Positions 55,668 through 64,000 of a stretch of DNA of 64,000 nucleotides are shown here, one piece after another. The translations under genes were made by a program, and so were the position numbers. The DNA is taken from NCBI GenBank assembly GCA_030068145.1, contig JAPJBO010000041.1, positions 372,001 to 436,000 on the forward strand. The letters are read 5' to 3'. Origin of the DNA: Diplonema papillatum (Eukaryota; Euglenozoa; Diplonemea; Diplonemida; Diplonemidae). Within the stretch, counting starts at the first letter, position 1, and every line of letters begins with the position of its first letter. A model generated the notes under the pieces. The model was not told the origin of the DNA and made no database searches. It was given only the letters and a program-made list of their open reading frames with translations.

Positions 55668-57479
55668 ATGGAAACGGAGATGGATGACGACGATCCCGAG
55701 CCCGTGTGCGTCCTTTTTCCGTATGAGACGTTTCTGAAGGTCGACGCGATCCTGCGCCTGGTGGTGTCGACGAAGAAGGAGAGCATCCGCACGAAGGACC
55801 TGCTGCCCTACCGGGGGCAGCTGTCGCAGCTGCTGCCTTCGTTTCTGATGCCCCGCGACGCGCGCGAGGTGTTCACCCCCACTAGCTTCTTCCAGCGGGC
55901 CTTCCCGGCGAAGGCCGACGAGGCCGCCCGCCTGGTCGCCGAGTACACCGAGCGGCGCGACGAGAACGGCGACTGCCCCGCGGGCGACGAGGAGGACCTC
56001 CCCTTCTTGGGCCGCGCCTCCTACCTCGCTTTCCGCCGGCTTTTCGAGCTTGCATCCGGCGGCGGCTCGTCGGAACTCTCCCCCGCGATGCTTGTAGAAC
56101 GCGACGCCGAAGTCAAGCAGATGTGCGACCTGTTCAGCGTGCCGTCCCTCGACGTGACCGGCGAACTAGCCTTCAAACGCATGGACAAAGACCGCTCCGG
56201 TGCCGTGTCCGCATTCGAGTTGCTCCGGGTTCTGCTCCCGGAGGTGTCGAAGCACAACATCAAGCACGCCATGAGGTACTACGAGGGGCCCTGGCGAGAG
56301 CTTAAGAGCGAGATGCAGCAGGCAGCCGCCGCTGGGGCCGCGGAGGAGGCGGAGGAAGCGGGGGGTGAGGAGGAGTCGGGTGACCAAGGCGACGGGGATG
56401 AGGAGCTGCTGGTGGTGTCGGAGGAGGCGTACGCGTACTGCAAGGAGGTGTTCGAGTCGATGGACGGGGACGGGTCCGGGAGCGTGTCTTGCAGGGAGGC
56501 GGCGGAGCACTTCGCGGCGAACGAGAACCCGTTCGGGCGGAGGATCGAGTGGAAGGGGCTCGACAGGGACGGGAACGGCTACTTCAGCTTCGAGGAGTTC
56601 CTGCGGGCGTATCACCCGGCGGACGCCGCGTGGAAGGTGCGTAGCGACCTGCGGATCCTGGCCGAAACGCTCGGGCTCCCTGCGGGCTGCTGCTGCCCGT
56701 CCGGAGGAAGGGACACGGCGCCGCCCGCGTCGGTCCGCCGCCGGCGGCGGACCGACGGCGGGACGCCGCGGAAACGCGCAGCGTCGAGCACCCGGCGGCT
56801 GTCGAACACGCGGAGCCACTGGTTCGACGCGCGCATCAAGCGGCTCGCAGAACGCGTCGCGGCCGCCGAAAAAGCGGAGAAGGCGTTCGCCAAGAGCAGG
56901 TCTCCGCAGCGCCGGGTCCTGACCGAGACCGAGATGCGAGCCCTCAACCAAAAGCTGTTCCAGCGCCATAGGTTCCAAGAACAAGAGACCAAGCGCTCCG
57001 AACGACTTCGCGACGAAGCCATCCGAAAGTCGCGTTGGTACAACGACAGCAAGCTCAACATCGACTCGCTGGAAGAGCTTAACCAGCGCTTGTATTCGGA
57101 CGTCGTCGGCATACGGGACGAACGGCGGCTAGCCGTCGAAGCCTCGTTCGAGCAGTCGTCACCCGTCCGCACCATCGACCCGGAAGACCTGCAGAGCAGC
57201 ATCCAAAGGCTGTACACCAATGACGTGCAGCAGCGGAAGCAGCGGCACCAGCTGCTCGTCTCGTCCTTCGCCGCGCCGCTGTCGCGGCCGCGGGTCGCGT
57301 CGCCCGAGGCGCGCGCCGTGACCACGACGCGGCTGTACCACCAGGGCATCGAAAAGCGGTCCCAGAAGCTGAGCCAGCTGCGCACCAAGTACCTGACCGA
57401 CGCAGAGTTGCCCGCCGTCAAGCTGCGCCGCAGCCAGCAGCGGGAGATGGTCGCCCGCCTTGCCCCGGGTCGGCCGTGA
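55668..57479 (+). CDS. EF-hand calcium-binding protein with C-terminal RLY repeats
   Basis: 603 residues, single exon. Canonical EF-hand loops are DKDRSGAVSAFE (about 173), DGDGSGSVSCRE (about 266) and DRDGNGYFSFEE (about 299), with an acidic Glu/Gly stretch between the first two. A basic linker follows. The C-terminal third carries four spaced copies of a motif with LNQKLFQR, LNQRLYSD, IQRLYTND and TTRLYHQG, each followed by about 35-40 charged residues, probably helical. Calcium binding is well supported. The RLY-type repeats resemble cytoskeleton- or flagellum-associated conserved proteins of flagellates, but this is inference. Both ends are copied in the flanks. Confidence 0.85.
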   Translation: METEMDDDDPEPVCVLFPYETFLKVDAILRLVVSTKKESIRTKDLLPYRGQLSQLLPSFLMPRDAREVFTPTSFFQRAFPAKADEAARLVAEYTERRDENGDCPAGDEEDLPFLGRASYLAFRRLFELASGGGSSELSPAMLVERDAEVKQMCDLFSVPSLDVTGELAFKRMDKDRSGAVSAFELLRVLLPEVSKHNIKHAMRYYEGPWRELKSEMQQAAAAGAAEEAEEAGGEEESGDQGDGDEELLVVSEEAYAYCKEVFESMDGDGSGSVSCREAAEHFAANENPFGRRIEWKGLDRDGNGYFSFEEFLRAYHPADAAWKVRSDLRILAETLGLPAGCCCPSGGRDTAPPASVRRRRRTDGGTPRKRAASSTRRLSNTRSHWFDARIKRLAERVAAAEKAEKAFAKSRSPQRRVLTETEMRALNQKLFQRHRFQEQETKRSERLRDEAIRKSRWYNDSKLNIDSLEELNQRLYSDVVGIRDERRLAVEASFEQSSPVRTIDPEDLQSSIQRLYTNDVQQRKQRHQLLVSSFAAPLSRPRVASPEARAVTTTRLYHQGIEKRSQKLSQLRTKYLTDAELPAVKLRRSQQREMVARLAPGRP

Positions 57480-57635
57480 TCGACAGGCCGTCATACCAGG
57501 GTTCGACTGTTTGTTTCCCACCGGTCCACAACACACCGCGGTGCGCCCTGAGAGTTTTGAAGACGGTATGCGTTAGTGGATCTGTGGCGATGGGCTGCAA
57601 TTAGTCGCTCAGATGGCTGCCTCTTGTGAATCTGC
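57480..57635. other. Spacer
   Basis: Short 3' flank between the EF-hand gene and its echo; nothing recognised. Confidence 0.4.
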
Positions 57636-57912
57636 AGGGCAGCATCCAAAGGTTGTATACCGACGACGTGCAGCAGCTGGAGCACTAGCACCAGCAGTTT
57701 GTCTCCTCCTTCACAGCGCCGCTGTCGCCGTGACCACGACGCGGCTGTACCACCAGGGCATCGAAAAGCGGTCCCAGAAGCTGAGCCAGCTGCGCACCAA
57801 GTACCTGACGACGTAGAGTTGCCCGCCGTCAAGCTGCGCCGCAGCCAGCAGCGGGAGATGGTCGCCCGCCTTGCCCCGGGTCGGCCGTGATCGACAGGCC
57901 GTCATACCAGGG
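57636..57912 (+). pseudogene. 3' echo of the EF-hand gene
   Basis: Copies 57189-57499 from the third RLY repeat through the stop and flank. The first half has lost about 40 bp and gained stops. The last 180 bp (ACCACGACGCGGCTGTACCA onward, including GGCCGTGATCGACAGGCCGT) are almost identical apart from a 2-bp loss near ACCTGACGACG. Confidence 0.9.
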
Positions 57913-58200
57913 TCCAGTTGCCATGCCCTCTTCCCAAGTTGGATACACACGCTCGCTTCCTCCGTGCCTGCTCGCGAATGCACCGTTTCCACGATGCTGA
58001 ACCGCGCAAAGCCTTGTTGCTGCGTTGCTTTATTCGTTCTCTGAGCCGGTCCGTGACGCGGCTCATTCGCGTGTTTCTCGGACGAGAAGACGCGTCGTTG
58101 ATAGGTCTGTCGCGTGTGCACTCGAGAGGCCCTCTTTGCCATCGCCGGCGCCCAGCTCAGCTCCTGCACATTCCCACTCAAAGAAGGTACGAAATAATGC

Positions 58201-58431
58201 ATGGAGATCCACACGCAGGCCGTGTTCGAAAGGTTCGAAACGCGCCACAACGGCATAGGCAAGGACCTCTCGACGGCGCGCTGGGCGCGGAGACGAAGAG
58301 AAGAAGTGAAGCTGCGGAAAATCGGCTACGACGTGTTCAACCTCCCGCCGAGCAGCAAAGACGGCGAGAAGCGGCCGCCGTGCACAGAAGACGACGTCAA
58401 CCGCCTCCTTTCGTCCCGTGCCCCAGGTCCG
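58201..58431 (+). CDS. Candidate first exon of an unidentified protein
   Basis: Open from ATG for about 77 codons with GC3 bias. Readable parts are VFERFETRHNGIGKDLS, REEVKLRKIGYDVFNLP and a Lys/Asp-rich SSKDGEK. A donor-like CCCAGGTCCGG is at the end, after which the frame enters sequence leading to repeat R6. The remaining exons are not found before the retroelements at 59.2 kb, so the gene may be truncated or continue far downstream. Alternatively the coding part begins after CACACGCAG (58219). Family unknown. Confidence 0.4.
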
Positions 58432-58510
58432 GTCAAGCAAGCGGAAAAAAGGTCGTCTGACTTTCTTCCCCACTCGAAAACCCGTACGAAAAAGGCTTTT
58501 CACGCCGCAG

Positions 58511-58710
58511 CAGAACGACCACACCCTACCCAAACCCAAGCACCCTCTAAACGCGTTAGGGGACTTCACAAGGTTTCACAACGGAGTGACACAACACCCG
58601 AAACGAGTCGCACTCTTTTACTTTTCTCAACCCCCCGCCATACCCAAGCCTCTACGGTCAGCCGGAGACTTTAAAATACCGACCTTCTAATCCACAAATA
58701 ACGCTAGAAA
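58511..58710 (+). repeat. Dispersed repeat R6 with GGAGAC tail
   Basis: Near-identical to 38141-38338, ending AACGCTAGAAAAAAAG. Confidence 0.88.
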
Positions 58711-58881
58711 AAAAGCGGCCCGAGTCAGACGGCCGTTTGACTTTGTTCCCCCTCGAAAATACTCGAGGAACTGCCTTGTGCTCATCTCGACAGAGGCGAG
58801 AGGGGGAGAAAACAATACAACTACAAATTAGGTCTTCTGTTGAACGCATGCGCACACACACAAAATAATAAGGGAAAAGTG

Positions 58882-59036
58882 CCTTAGGGGACTAGTCCCA
58901 ATGTGAAATGTGCCCTTAGGGGACTAGTCCCTATTTTGCATTACAATTCCTGGTAATTTGCAAAAAAGTCCAATGAAAATGTGCCCTTAGGGGACTAGTC
59001 CCCTAAGGGCAAACAATTTCATTGGACTTTTTGCCA
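58882..59036. repeat. Palindromic TTAGGGGACTAGTCCC cluster
   Basis: 58982-59011 is a perfect 30-bp palindrome centred on ACTAGT. It is nested in a longer imperfect one: GCAAAAAAGTCCAATGAAA (58960) pairs with TTTCATTGGACTTTTTGCC (59017-59035). Two half copies precede it at about 58884 and 58911. It lies just upstream of retroelement 1. Confidence 0.85.
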
Positions 59037-59169
59037 GGGAAGTGTACTTACTACAGCAATTTTTTAGCAAATTTTCGGAAAGTTTCAGATTTTTCGGATT
59101 TTTCGGAATTTGGCCAATTTTTGCCGATTTTGCCAGATTTTGGCCATTTTTGCCGATTATTCTTGAGTG

Positions 59170-61329
59170 GGATAAACACGCAGTCTTTTTCAGGCGCATT
59201 GCGGATGGCCGACCTGCGGGCCCTGGCGTTTCGTGGTGGACGACGAAGGAGGCGAACCTTCGGATGAGGGAATCCGAGGTGACGTACCGGGTTCCCCTGA
59301 CCGTGTCGTCGAGGGTGAGGAGATGGGTGGAGCGCGGAGCCCGCTTCACCGAGGCCACCACCCGCAAGTTGCTGCGCGAGGCAAGGAGGTGTGTGCGGAG
59401 CACAGCTGGAAGCGCGGGGCGCTCCAGCATTTGGCCAAGAGCGGAGCGGACTGGGAGGAGCTCCTGCTCATGGCCCGGCACCAGTCGAGGGACACGCTGA
59501 AGCGTTCCCTGTGGGGCTGCCTGACCCCGGACAGCGTGAAGACGGCCCGCGCATCGCTCCTACTCCACACGCCGCTGAACGGCGGCCTGATGGCGTCCTC
59601 AAGATGAAGGGCACCAGAAGGATCAGCACGTACTGCCCTGAGTATGCGTGCGACCTGAAGGGCTCGCATCCCCTGAGAGACTGGGTGGACAGCCGCCATC
59701 CCGGGGCTTCGAAACACCTAGACCGCCTGCTGTCGTGGGGGGAAAGTCGCACACAAGGCGACATGGGCGAGCAGAGTGAGGCGGACTTCGACAAAGAAAT
59801 CGCGCTGGATGACTGGTTGCTGCACGATGGCGACGAGCACATAGAAGGAGTTCGGGCGCAGGAGATCGCGCTGTCCGAGCTGGTGGAAGGCGCCAAGCCC
59901 GACCTGCCGAACTGCCCGCGGACCCATCGACACCATGCCAGCAACGAAGGCAGACTACGGCAAGGTCGAGCGGGGCCTGTGGGAGGACGAGATCCGTGTG
60001 CTGAGGCAACTGACGCGGGAGCCCATGCTTCTGTCGCACGAGAGGCACCAGGCCCCGCCGAGCCTGGACATCACAGAAACCGACCTGGTGGCGATGGTGC
60101 GAAGCGGCGTCATTCGGCCGGTCGACACGAGGCCACGGATCACCCTGAAAGTGTTCAAGATCCCCAAGAAGGGCAAAGAGGAAACCCGTCTGCTGATCGA
60201 CGGCAGCCACTGTCGCCCATTACCCCCTCACTCCGCGATGTGGAAACATTCGTCCTGGATCACATGTGGTTCGCGACCCTGGACCTGCTCGGTTATTTTT
60301 ACCAGCTTCCGGTGGCGAATGAACTCGGGGCGTACTTAGGTTTTCGAGCACAGGGCTCATACTATGCATTCTGTATTGCCGTCCCGGGCATTGCGCGTGC
60401 GCCGGCGATCGCCCAGCTGACGACCCTGGGCGTTCGCCGACAGGCTGGCATGGGAAACCGCAGTCTGGCGATATACGATGATATTGCCTACGGGGGCCCG
60501 ACAAAGTCCGACGTCCTCGAGGATGAGCAGCGCCTCAGAGCCGCGCTGGCCGAGACCAACATCCAGATCCGAGAGGACAAGACGCAGGGCCCTGCGCAGG
60601 TCGGCGCGTTCAACGGTCTGGTGCTAGACCTAGCCGAGAAGACGCTCGCCATTCCGCGGGAATGGGTAGATGTCTGTCTTGCGCACGAGGCGCAGCGCGT
60701 GACGTCTTTTCGCGCTCTGGCCCAGCGCATTGGGTGTCTGCGCTGGGCGCTGTACGTGATGCGGTGCCCTGCTGCGGCGTATCCCGGGCTGCTGCGCGCG
60801 AGTCGGTTGGTGAGTGGTAGGTGTGTAACCTACCGGGACTGGGATACACTCGTGGTGCTTCCGCAGGAGCTGCTCGCGGAGCTCAAAGCCGGCGAGTGCT
60901 GGCTGGGTGACGTCTCCCCCCGCACAGTCAGACGCCCCGCGCGACGGATACACGTCTGGACAGACGCATCCGACCAAGGTGGTGGGGTGGTCGTCCTGGA
61001 TCCGCAGCAACGGACCATCCTCGCGCGCGAAAGCTGGAGATGGAAGGACAGACTGGCGAGACTGGCTCCGCCGACGCCAATTCGGCGACGCGAGTTCGTG
61101 ACGGCGATTTTGGGCGTCCTGCTGGCCAGGCACGTCACGACAGGGTGGGTGACGCTGGATGTCTTCCATGACAACAGCACCGCCGAGAGCCGCCACAGGA
61201 AGCTCGCGTCCCCCCCCCGCGGAGAACCGCCTCATCGTTGAGATGCAGGAGCGATTATACGATGTGGACGTGGCCACTCATCTCGTTCCGAGCGAGAACA
61301 TGGTCGCCGACCGTGACACCAGAGACTGA
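59170..61329 (+). mobile_element. Retroelement 1, VIPER/TATE-like (recombinase then RT-RNase H), frame-damaged
   Basis: The order is a recombinase-like C-terminal segment (HSWKRGALQHLAKSGADW, then RHQSRDTLKRSL, about 59400-59510) followed by a reverse transcriptase and RNase H. The recombinase region needs a frame change near 59390 and its final position has Ser where the catalytic Tyr would be expected. The recombinase frame ends at 59607 with a TGA that overlaps the ATG at 59604. Recombinase-before-RT order is known from trypanosomatid VIPER/TATE elements and differs from DIRS elements. Terminal repeats were not identified. Confidence 0.7.
59604..61329 (+). pseudogene. Reverse transcriptase-RNase H of retroelement 1, frameshifted
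   Basis: Starting MKGTRRISTYCPEYACDL, the frame shifts near 59935 (readable there: VKIPKKGKEE-type fingers with DGSHC) and shifts back near 60220. From there it gives TLDLLGYFYQLPVANELG (motif A) and LAIYDDIAYGG (motif C). RNase H begins IHVWTDASDQGGGVVV. A C-run at 61211-61219 shifts frame again, after which LVPSENMVADRDTRD closes the RNase H and ends at 61329. Three frame changes mean this copy is dead, or the C-run is a sequencing error. Confidence 0.75.
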
Positions 61330-61620
61330 GAGATGATTGAGGGGGGGGAGGGGGCGGCGTGTTCTTTAAATAATGCCTAGTTTTCCTTCCGCGTGGAGGC
61401 ACACGGAAGAGGGCCTCCGCAGGGGTGCCTACCCCCGCGAGTAATAAGGTGCCTCTTCCAAGGCAGGTTTTATGTAGCAAGGTGGCCGGTGCTTCCTCAC
61501 GGGCCCCGACGCACGCCGCGTCCTCCTCCAAACCCTCACTGTCGTTTCTCTCCACTCTCTCTCTCTCTAAGGCGTGACAACCGCCTTACTGCTCTCGGGA
61601 CTCCGAATGGTAGGGTTGGA

Positions 61621-63561
61621 ATGGCGGTGACATGGACGCGCGCGTGGTGGAGATGGACGGGAGGGCCCACAACCCGTCCGGTGGAGCGCGTGGTGCGGGT
61701 GGACGGCCGCAGTCGGGCGGACGAGCCGGACGACGAGCGGCAGGCCTTTGGTCGCTGGGTGAGGAAGCGACCGAGGGTGGACGGGGGAAAGCGCCGCGGG
61801 GACGGGTGCGGCCGCCGTTCGCTCTCGCCGACGTGGGTGCTGGCCGTTGGGGGCCCGCAGCCGGCCGGTCGCGGTGGCCGTGTAGGCGGAGTGGGTCGGG
61901 ATGCGTCGCGTCTTGCAGGGCTGCAGAGGCGGCTGCAGGGCATCGCGGGCGGGCTGGCGGTGTACGACGAAGCCCCGGACAACGTGTCCAGCTCGACCTA
62001 CTCGTCGACGCCCTCACTTCCAGGGTGTCGAGTGGCTCCGGGTAGGCGGGCGGACGCGGGGCTCCCTCTGGCGAGGGTAACGTCGAACCGCATCGACGTG
62101 GAGGCGTTGGCGGCGATGGACGGTGTCGGTCGATTCCGCGAGGTGCTGCCGATGTTGATGGATCCGGTAGCGTTTGCGGAGGCTTTCGTGTCTGGGGACG
62201 CCGCAGGCGGGTGCCGGGTGCCGTCGCGCGGGATGGAGCGACACCGGGCGACTCTGCGGTCGTGCGGGGTGGCGAGCGACGCACGTTCGCGGCCGGCATT
62301 CGCGATGAAGGCGTTTACCACGCCGAAGAAGGACGGACGAACGGCACGTCTCGTTCTGGATGCCCGGCCGCTGAACGACGCGATGCGCCGGCCGCCCAGC
62401 ATGGACCTGCCCCGGCTGCGCGACTTCATCGCCGAGGTCGAGAGGCACCGGTTCGCCATGCAGTGCGACGGCGTGTCGTACTTCTACCAGTTCCCAGTAG
62501 ACGCGAGCATTTCGCGATATTTCGGGATTGGTATGAAGGGGTGCGACATGCTGTTGAACGTGCTGTGCATGGGGTGGTCTTGGGCGCCGTGCATTGCGCA
62601 GCGCGCGTCGAACGTGCTGGTCCGGGACCTGGGCCTCGCCTGGGTGGACAACTTCCTTGTCTTGGGTGGGACGCTGGACGAGGCAGAGCGGAACGTGGCC
62701 GTTTTTCGGAAGCGGGCGCAGGCGGCGCGGGTCGAAGTGCGGGCGGAAGGCGACGACGCGTTGTGGCAGGTTCGCTCGCGGTTCGTGTGTGTGGGTGTGG
62801 AGTTCGACCTGGCTGCCGAGACGCAGCGGCACAGGCTCGACCCGGCGTGGGCGGAGCGGTGGGTCGACGGCAGCGGGATGACGGCGGTGCTTTCCGGCAG
62901 AGCGACGGCCCGTCAGTTCGCCGAAGTCTTCGGGGGCGCCGTCTGGGCGACGGACATCCTGGCGGTGCCCCGCTGCCATTTCGCGGCGTTGCTGTCGTTC
63001 GCGGGGAGGCTCGGCGGTCGCATGGTGGGTGCCGCAGCGCCGGTGTGGGACGAGGTCGTCGACGTTCCTCCGTCGGCGAGACGGGAGCTGGGCGCGCTCC
63101 GGAAGATCGTCCGGGAGAACCCGTGGGTCGTGGGCGGCGTCCCTGAGGACACAGGGAGCGTCCTGTGGACGGACGCCAGCTCGCGGGCGTGGGCGGCGCT
63201 GCTGGAGGCGGAAGGCCGGTTCGTGGATGGGCGGCAGGGCGTGTTCGCGGGACCGGACGCGGACGCCCACATCAACTTGAAGGAGATGTTGGCGTTCGCG
63301 GAAGGTGTGGTTCGGCTGTGCTGGGCGCCGGGGGCGCAGCGGTGCCGCATCGACAACGCGGCGGTTGTCGGCGCCGTGGCGAAGGGGAGTTCTTCCTCGT
63401 ACGCCGCGAATCGCGTTTTGTCCCGGTCTCTTCGTGTTGCCGAGCGCAGAAGGATCGTCCTGTGTCCTGGCTGGGTGCCGTCCGGCGAACAGCAGGCGGA
63501 CCCGCACACGCGGGGAGCCTCGTTGCCTCGGTTCCCGGCGCCGCTTTCCGCTTCGCGGTGA
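61621..63561 (+). CDS. Reverse transcriptase-RNase H polyprotein of retroelement 2
   Basis: 646 residues from this ATG; the frame is open from 61393. The first ~190 residues are Arg/Gly-rich without a domain. The RT fingers show FTTPKKDGRTARLVLDARPL, motif A is FAMQCDGVSYFYQFPVD, motif B is CMGWSWAPCIAQRASN and motif C is AWVDNFLVLGG, with Asn in the place of the second Asp of the usual YxDD. RNase H follows with SVLWTDASSRAW, INLKEMLAFAEG, RIDNAAVVGAV and PSGEQQADPHTRG, so all acidic positions are present. The frame has no stops and looks young or functional. It copies RNA into DNA for element mobility. Confidence 0.85.
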   Translation: MAVTWTRAWWRWTGGPTTRPVERVVRVDGRSRADEPDDERQAFGRWVRKRPRVDGGKRRGDGCGRRSLSPTWVLAVGGPQPAGRGGRVGGVGRDASRLAGLQRRLQGIAGGLAVYDEAPDNVSSSTYSSTPSLPGCRVAPGRRADAGLPLARVTSNRIDVEALAAMDGVGRFREVLPMLMDPVAFAEAFVSGDAAGGCRVPSRGMERHRATLRSCGVASDARSRPAFAMKAFTTPKKDGRTARLVLDARPLNDAMRRPPSMDLPRLRDFIAEVERHRFAMQCDGVSYFYQFPVDASISRYFGIGMKGCDMLLNVLCMGWSWAPCIAQRASNVLVRDLGLAWVDNFLVLGGTLDEAERNVAVFRKRAQAARVEVRAEGDDALWQVRSRFVCVGVEFDLAAETQRHRLDPAWAERWVDGSGMTAVLSGRATARQFAEVFGGAVWATDILAVPRCHFAALLSFAGRLGGRMVGAAAPVWDEVVDVPPSARRELGALRKIVRENPWVVGGVPEDTGSVLWTDASSRAWAALLEAEGRFVDGRQGVFAGPDADAHINLKEMLAFAEGVVRLCWAPGAQRCRIDNAAVVGAVAKGSSSSYAANRVLSRSLRVAERRRIVLCPGWVPSGEQQADPHTRGASLPRFPAPLSASR

Positions 63562-63595
63562 CGTGCCACACCCTTTGACTTGTTTTATGTGTTCT

Positions 63596-63800
63596 CGGAA
63601 ATGTCAGCGCGGTAGCGATGACAGCGAGAACACATTTAGGTGGGAGGGGAGAGGCCCTGGGACTGCTAAGGCGTGACAACCCCGCCCCTGTCCCTCCCAG
63701 GGAGCCACCCCGAAACTAGCCTGCCCACCTGACGGTGGGGGCCCACCTGACGGTGGAGGCCCACACCCTTTGACTTGTTTTATGTGTTCTCTCTCTCTCT
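63596..63800 (+). repeat. R10 repeat (retroelement 3' flank)
   Basis: Matches 45391-45566 closely. The phrase CACCTGACGGTGG is doubled here. It ends in a short CT run. Confidence 0.8.
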
Positions 63801-63898
63801 CGGAAAAGGTCGCGCTGGCAGAAACGGTGAAATAATAAAGGTCGCAGGGTTGGTGAAATGAAAGCGAGAATGTGGGGTAAGCCCTGATTATTAGGTTC

Positions 63899-64000
63899 AC
63901 GGTTAAACGAAGCTAGCGCACAAGGTTTGCCTGATCTCGCACCTACTTTCCGATACCAAATAGATACTCTATTCAAACTCTCTCTCTCTCTCTCTCTCTC
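63899..64000 (+). repeat. Repeat R9 and terminal (CT)n tract
   Basis: ACGAAGCTAGCGCA and CACTTTCC/CTACTTTCCGATACCA match 51298-51380. The window ends inside a CT microsatellite (from about 63976). Confidence 0.75.

Larger units (their letters stand above)
61393..63800 (+). mobile_element. Retroelement 2, RT-RNase H unit with R10 3' flank
   Basis: A second element in the same orientation, about 65 bp after the first. Its single long frame is intact. The 3' flank contains CACACCCTTTGACTTGTTTT twice (63567 and 63763) around a 170-bp R10 segment, and CT tracts lie at both ends (61555-61570 and 63790). The repeated flank is a candidate terminal repeat. No recombinase domain was seen, so it may be partial or may rely on its neighbour. 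Confidence 0.65.

Noticed and set aside
60220..61277. Minus-strand open frames across the retroelements
   Set aside because: They are antisense to clear RT and RNase H motifs.

Overview
The window is nuclear DNA from a eukaryotic protist. Its genes are GC-rich at third codon positions, and they sit in a larger mass of repeats, homopolymer tracts and gene fragments. Several genes have GT-AG introns, often with GTATG or GTGCGT donors, and the introns are made largely of the same repeats found between genes. The best lineage guess is Euglenozoa, most likely a diplonemid. This rests on a relic of the 18S rRNA 3' end carrying the GCTGTAGGTGAACCTGCAGC form I associate with kinetoplastid-type SSU rRNA, a sphingolipid-synthase-type enzyme, retroelements with a recombinase-like segment upstream of the reverse transcriptase (a VIPER/TATE-like order), and several start codons directly preceded by AG, as expected for spliced-leader addition. 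The lineage is an inference and was not tested by search.

Layout, all recognised genes on the + strand: helical-repeat protein (1890-3023); DUF1244-MogA fusion (4920-5855); a seven-exon three-RRM SR-like splicing factor spread over 12 kb (7979-19933); a gene-poor repeat field (19.9-24.5 kb); a small type I membrane protein (25548-26420); a Par14/PIN4 parvulin (28159-28527); SEC13 in two exons (30896-32688); a sphingolipid/sphingomyelin-synthase-family enzyme (34606-35544); an rDNA relic (35801-36045); a secreted GH16 glucanase carrying eleven six-cysteine modules and a mucin-like linker (39251-44694); repeats with a hAT-type MITE (47325-47631); two candidate exons of an unknown gene (50179-51295); IMP3 in three exons (51534-52976); an EF-hand protein with C-terminal RLY repeats (55668-57479); and two adjacent reverse-transcriptase elements (59.2-63.6 kb).

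The most unusual property is that most genes are bordered by decayed partial copies of their own ends, called echoes here: 5' fragments upstream, 3' fragments downstream, and exon-end copies inside the GH16 intron. I find them at eight loci; SEC13 and IMP3 show none. The genes do not form a pathway. They cover housekeeping functions (secretory coat, ribosome assembly, splicing, molybdenum cofactor, sphingolipids) plus an extracellular polysaccharide-degrading enzyme.
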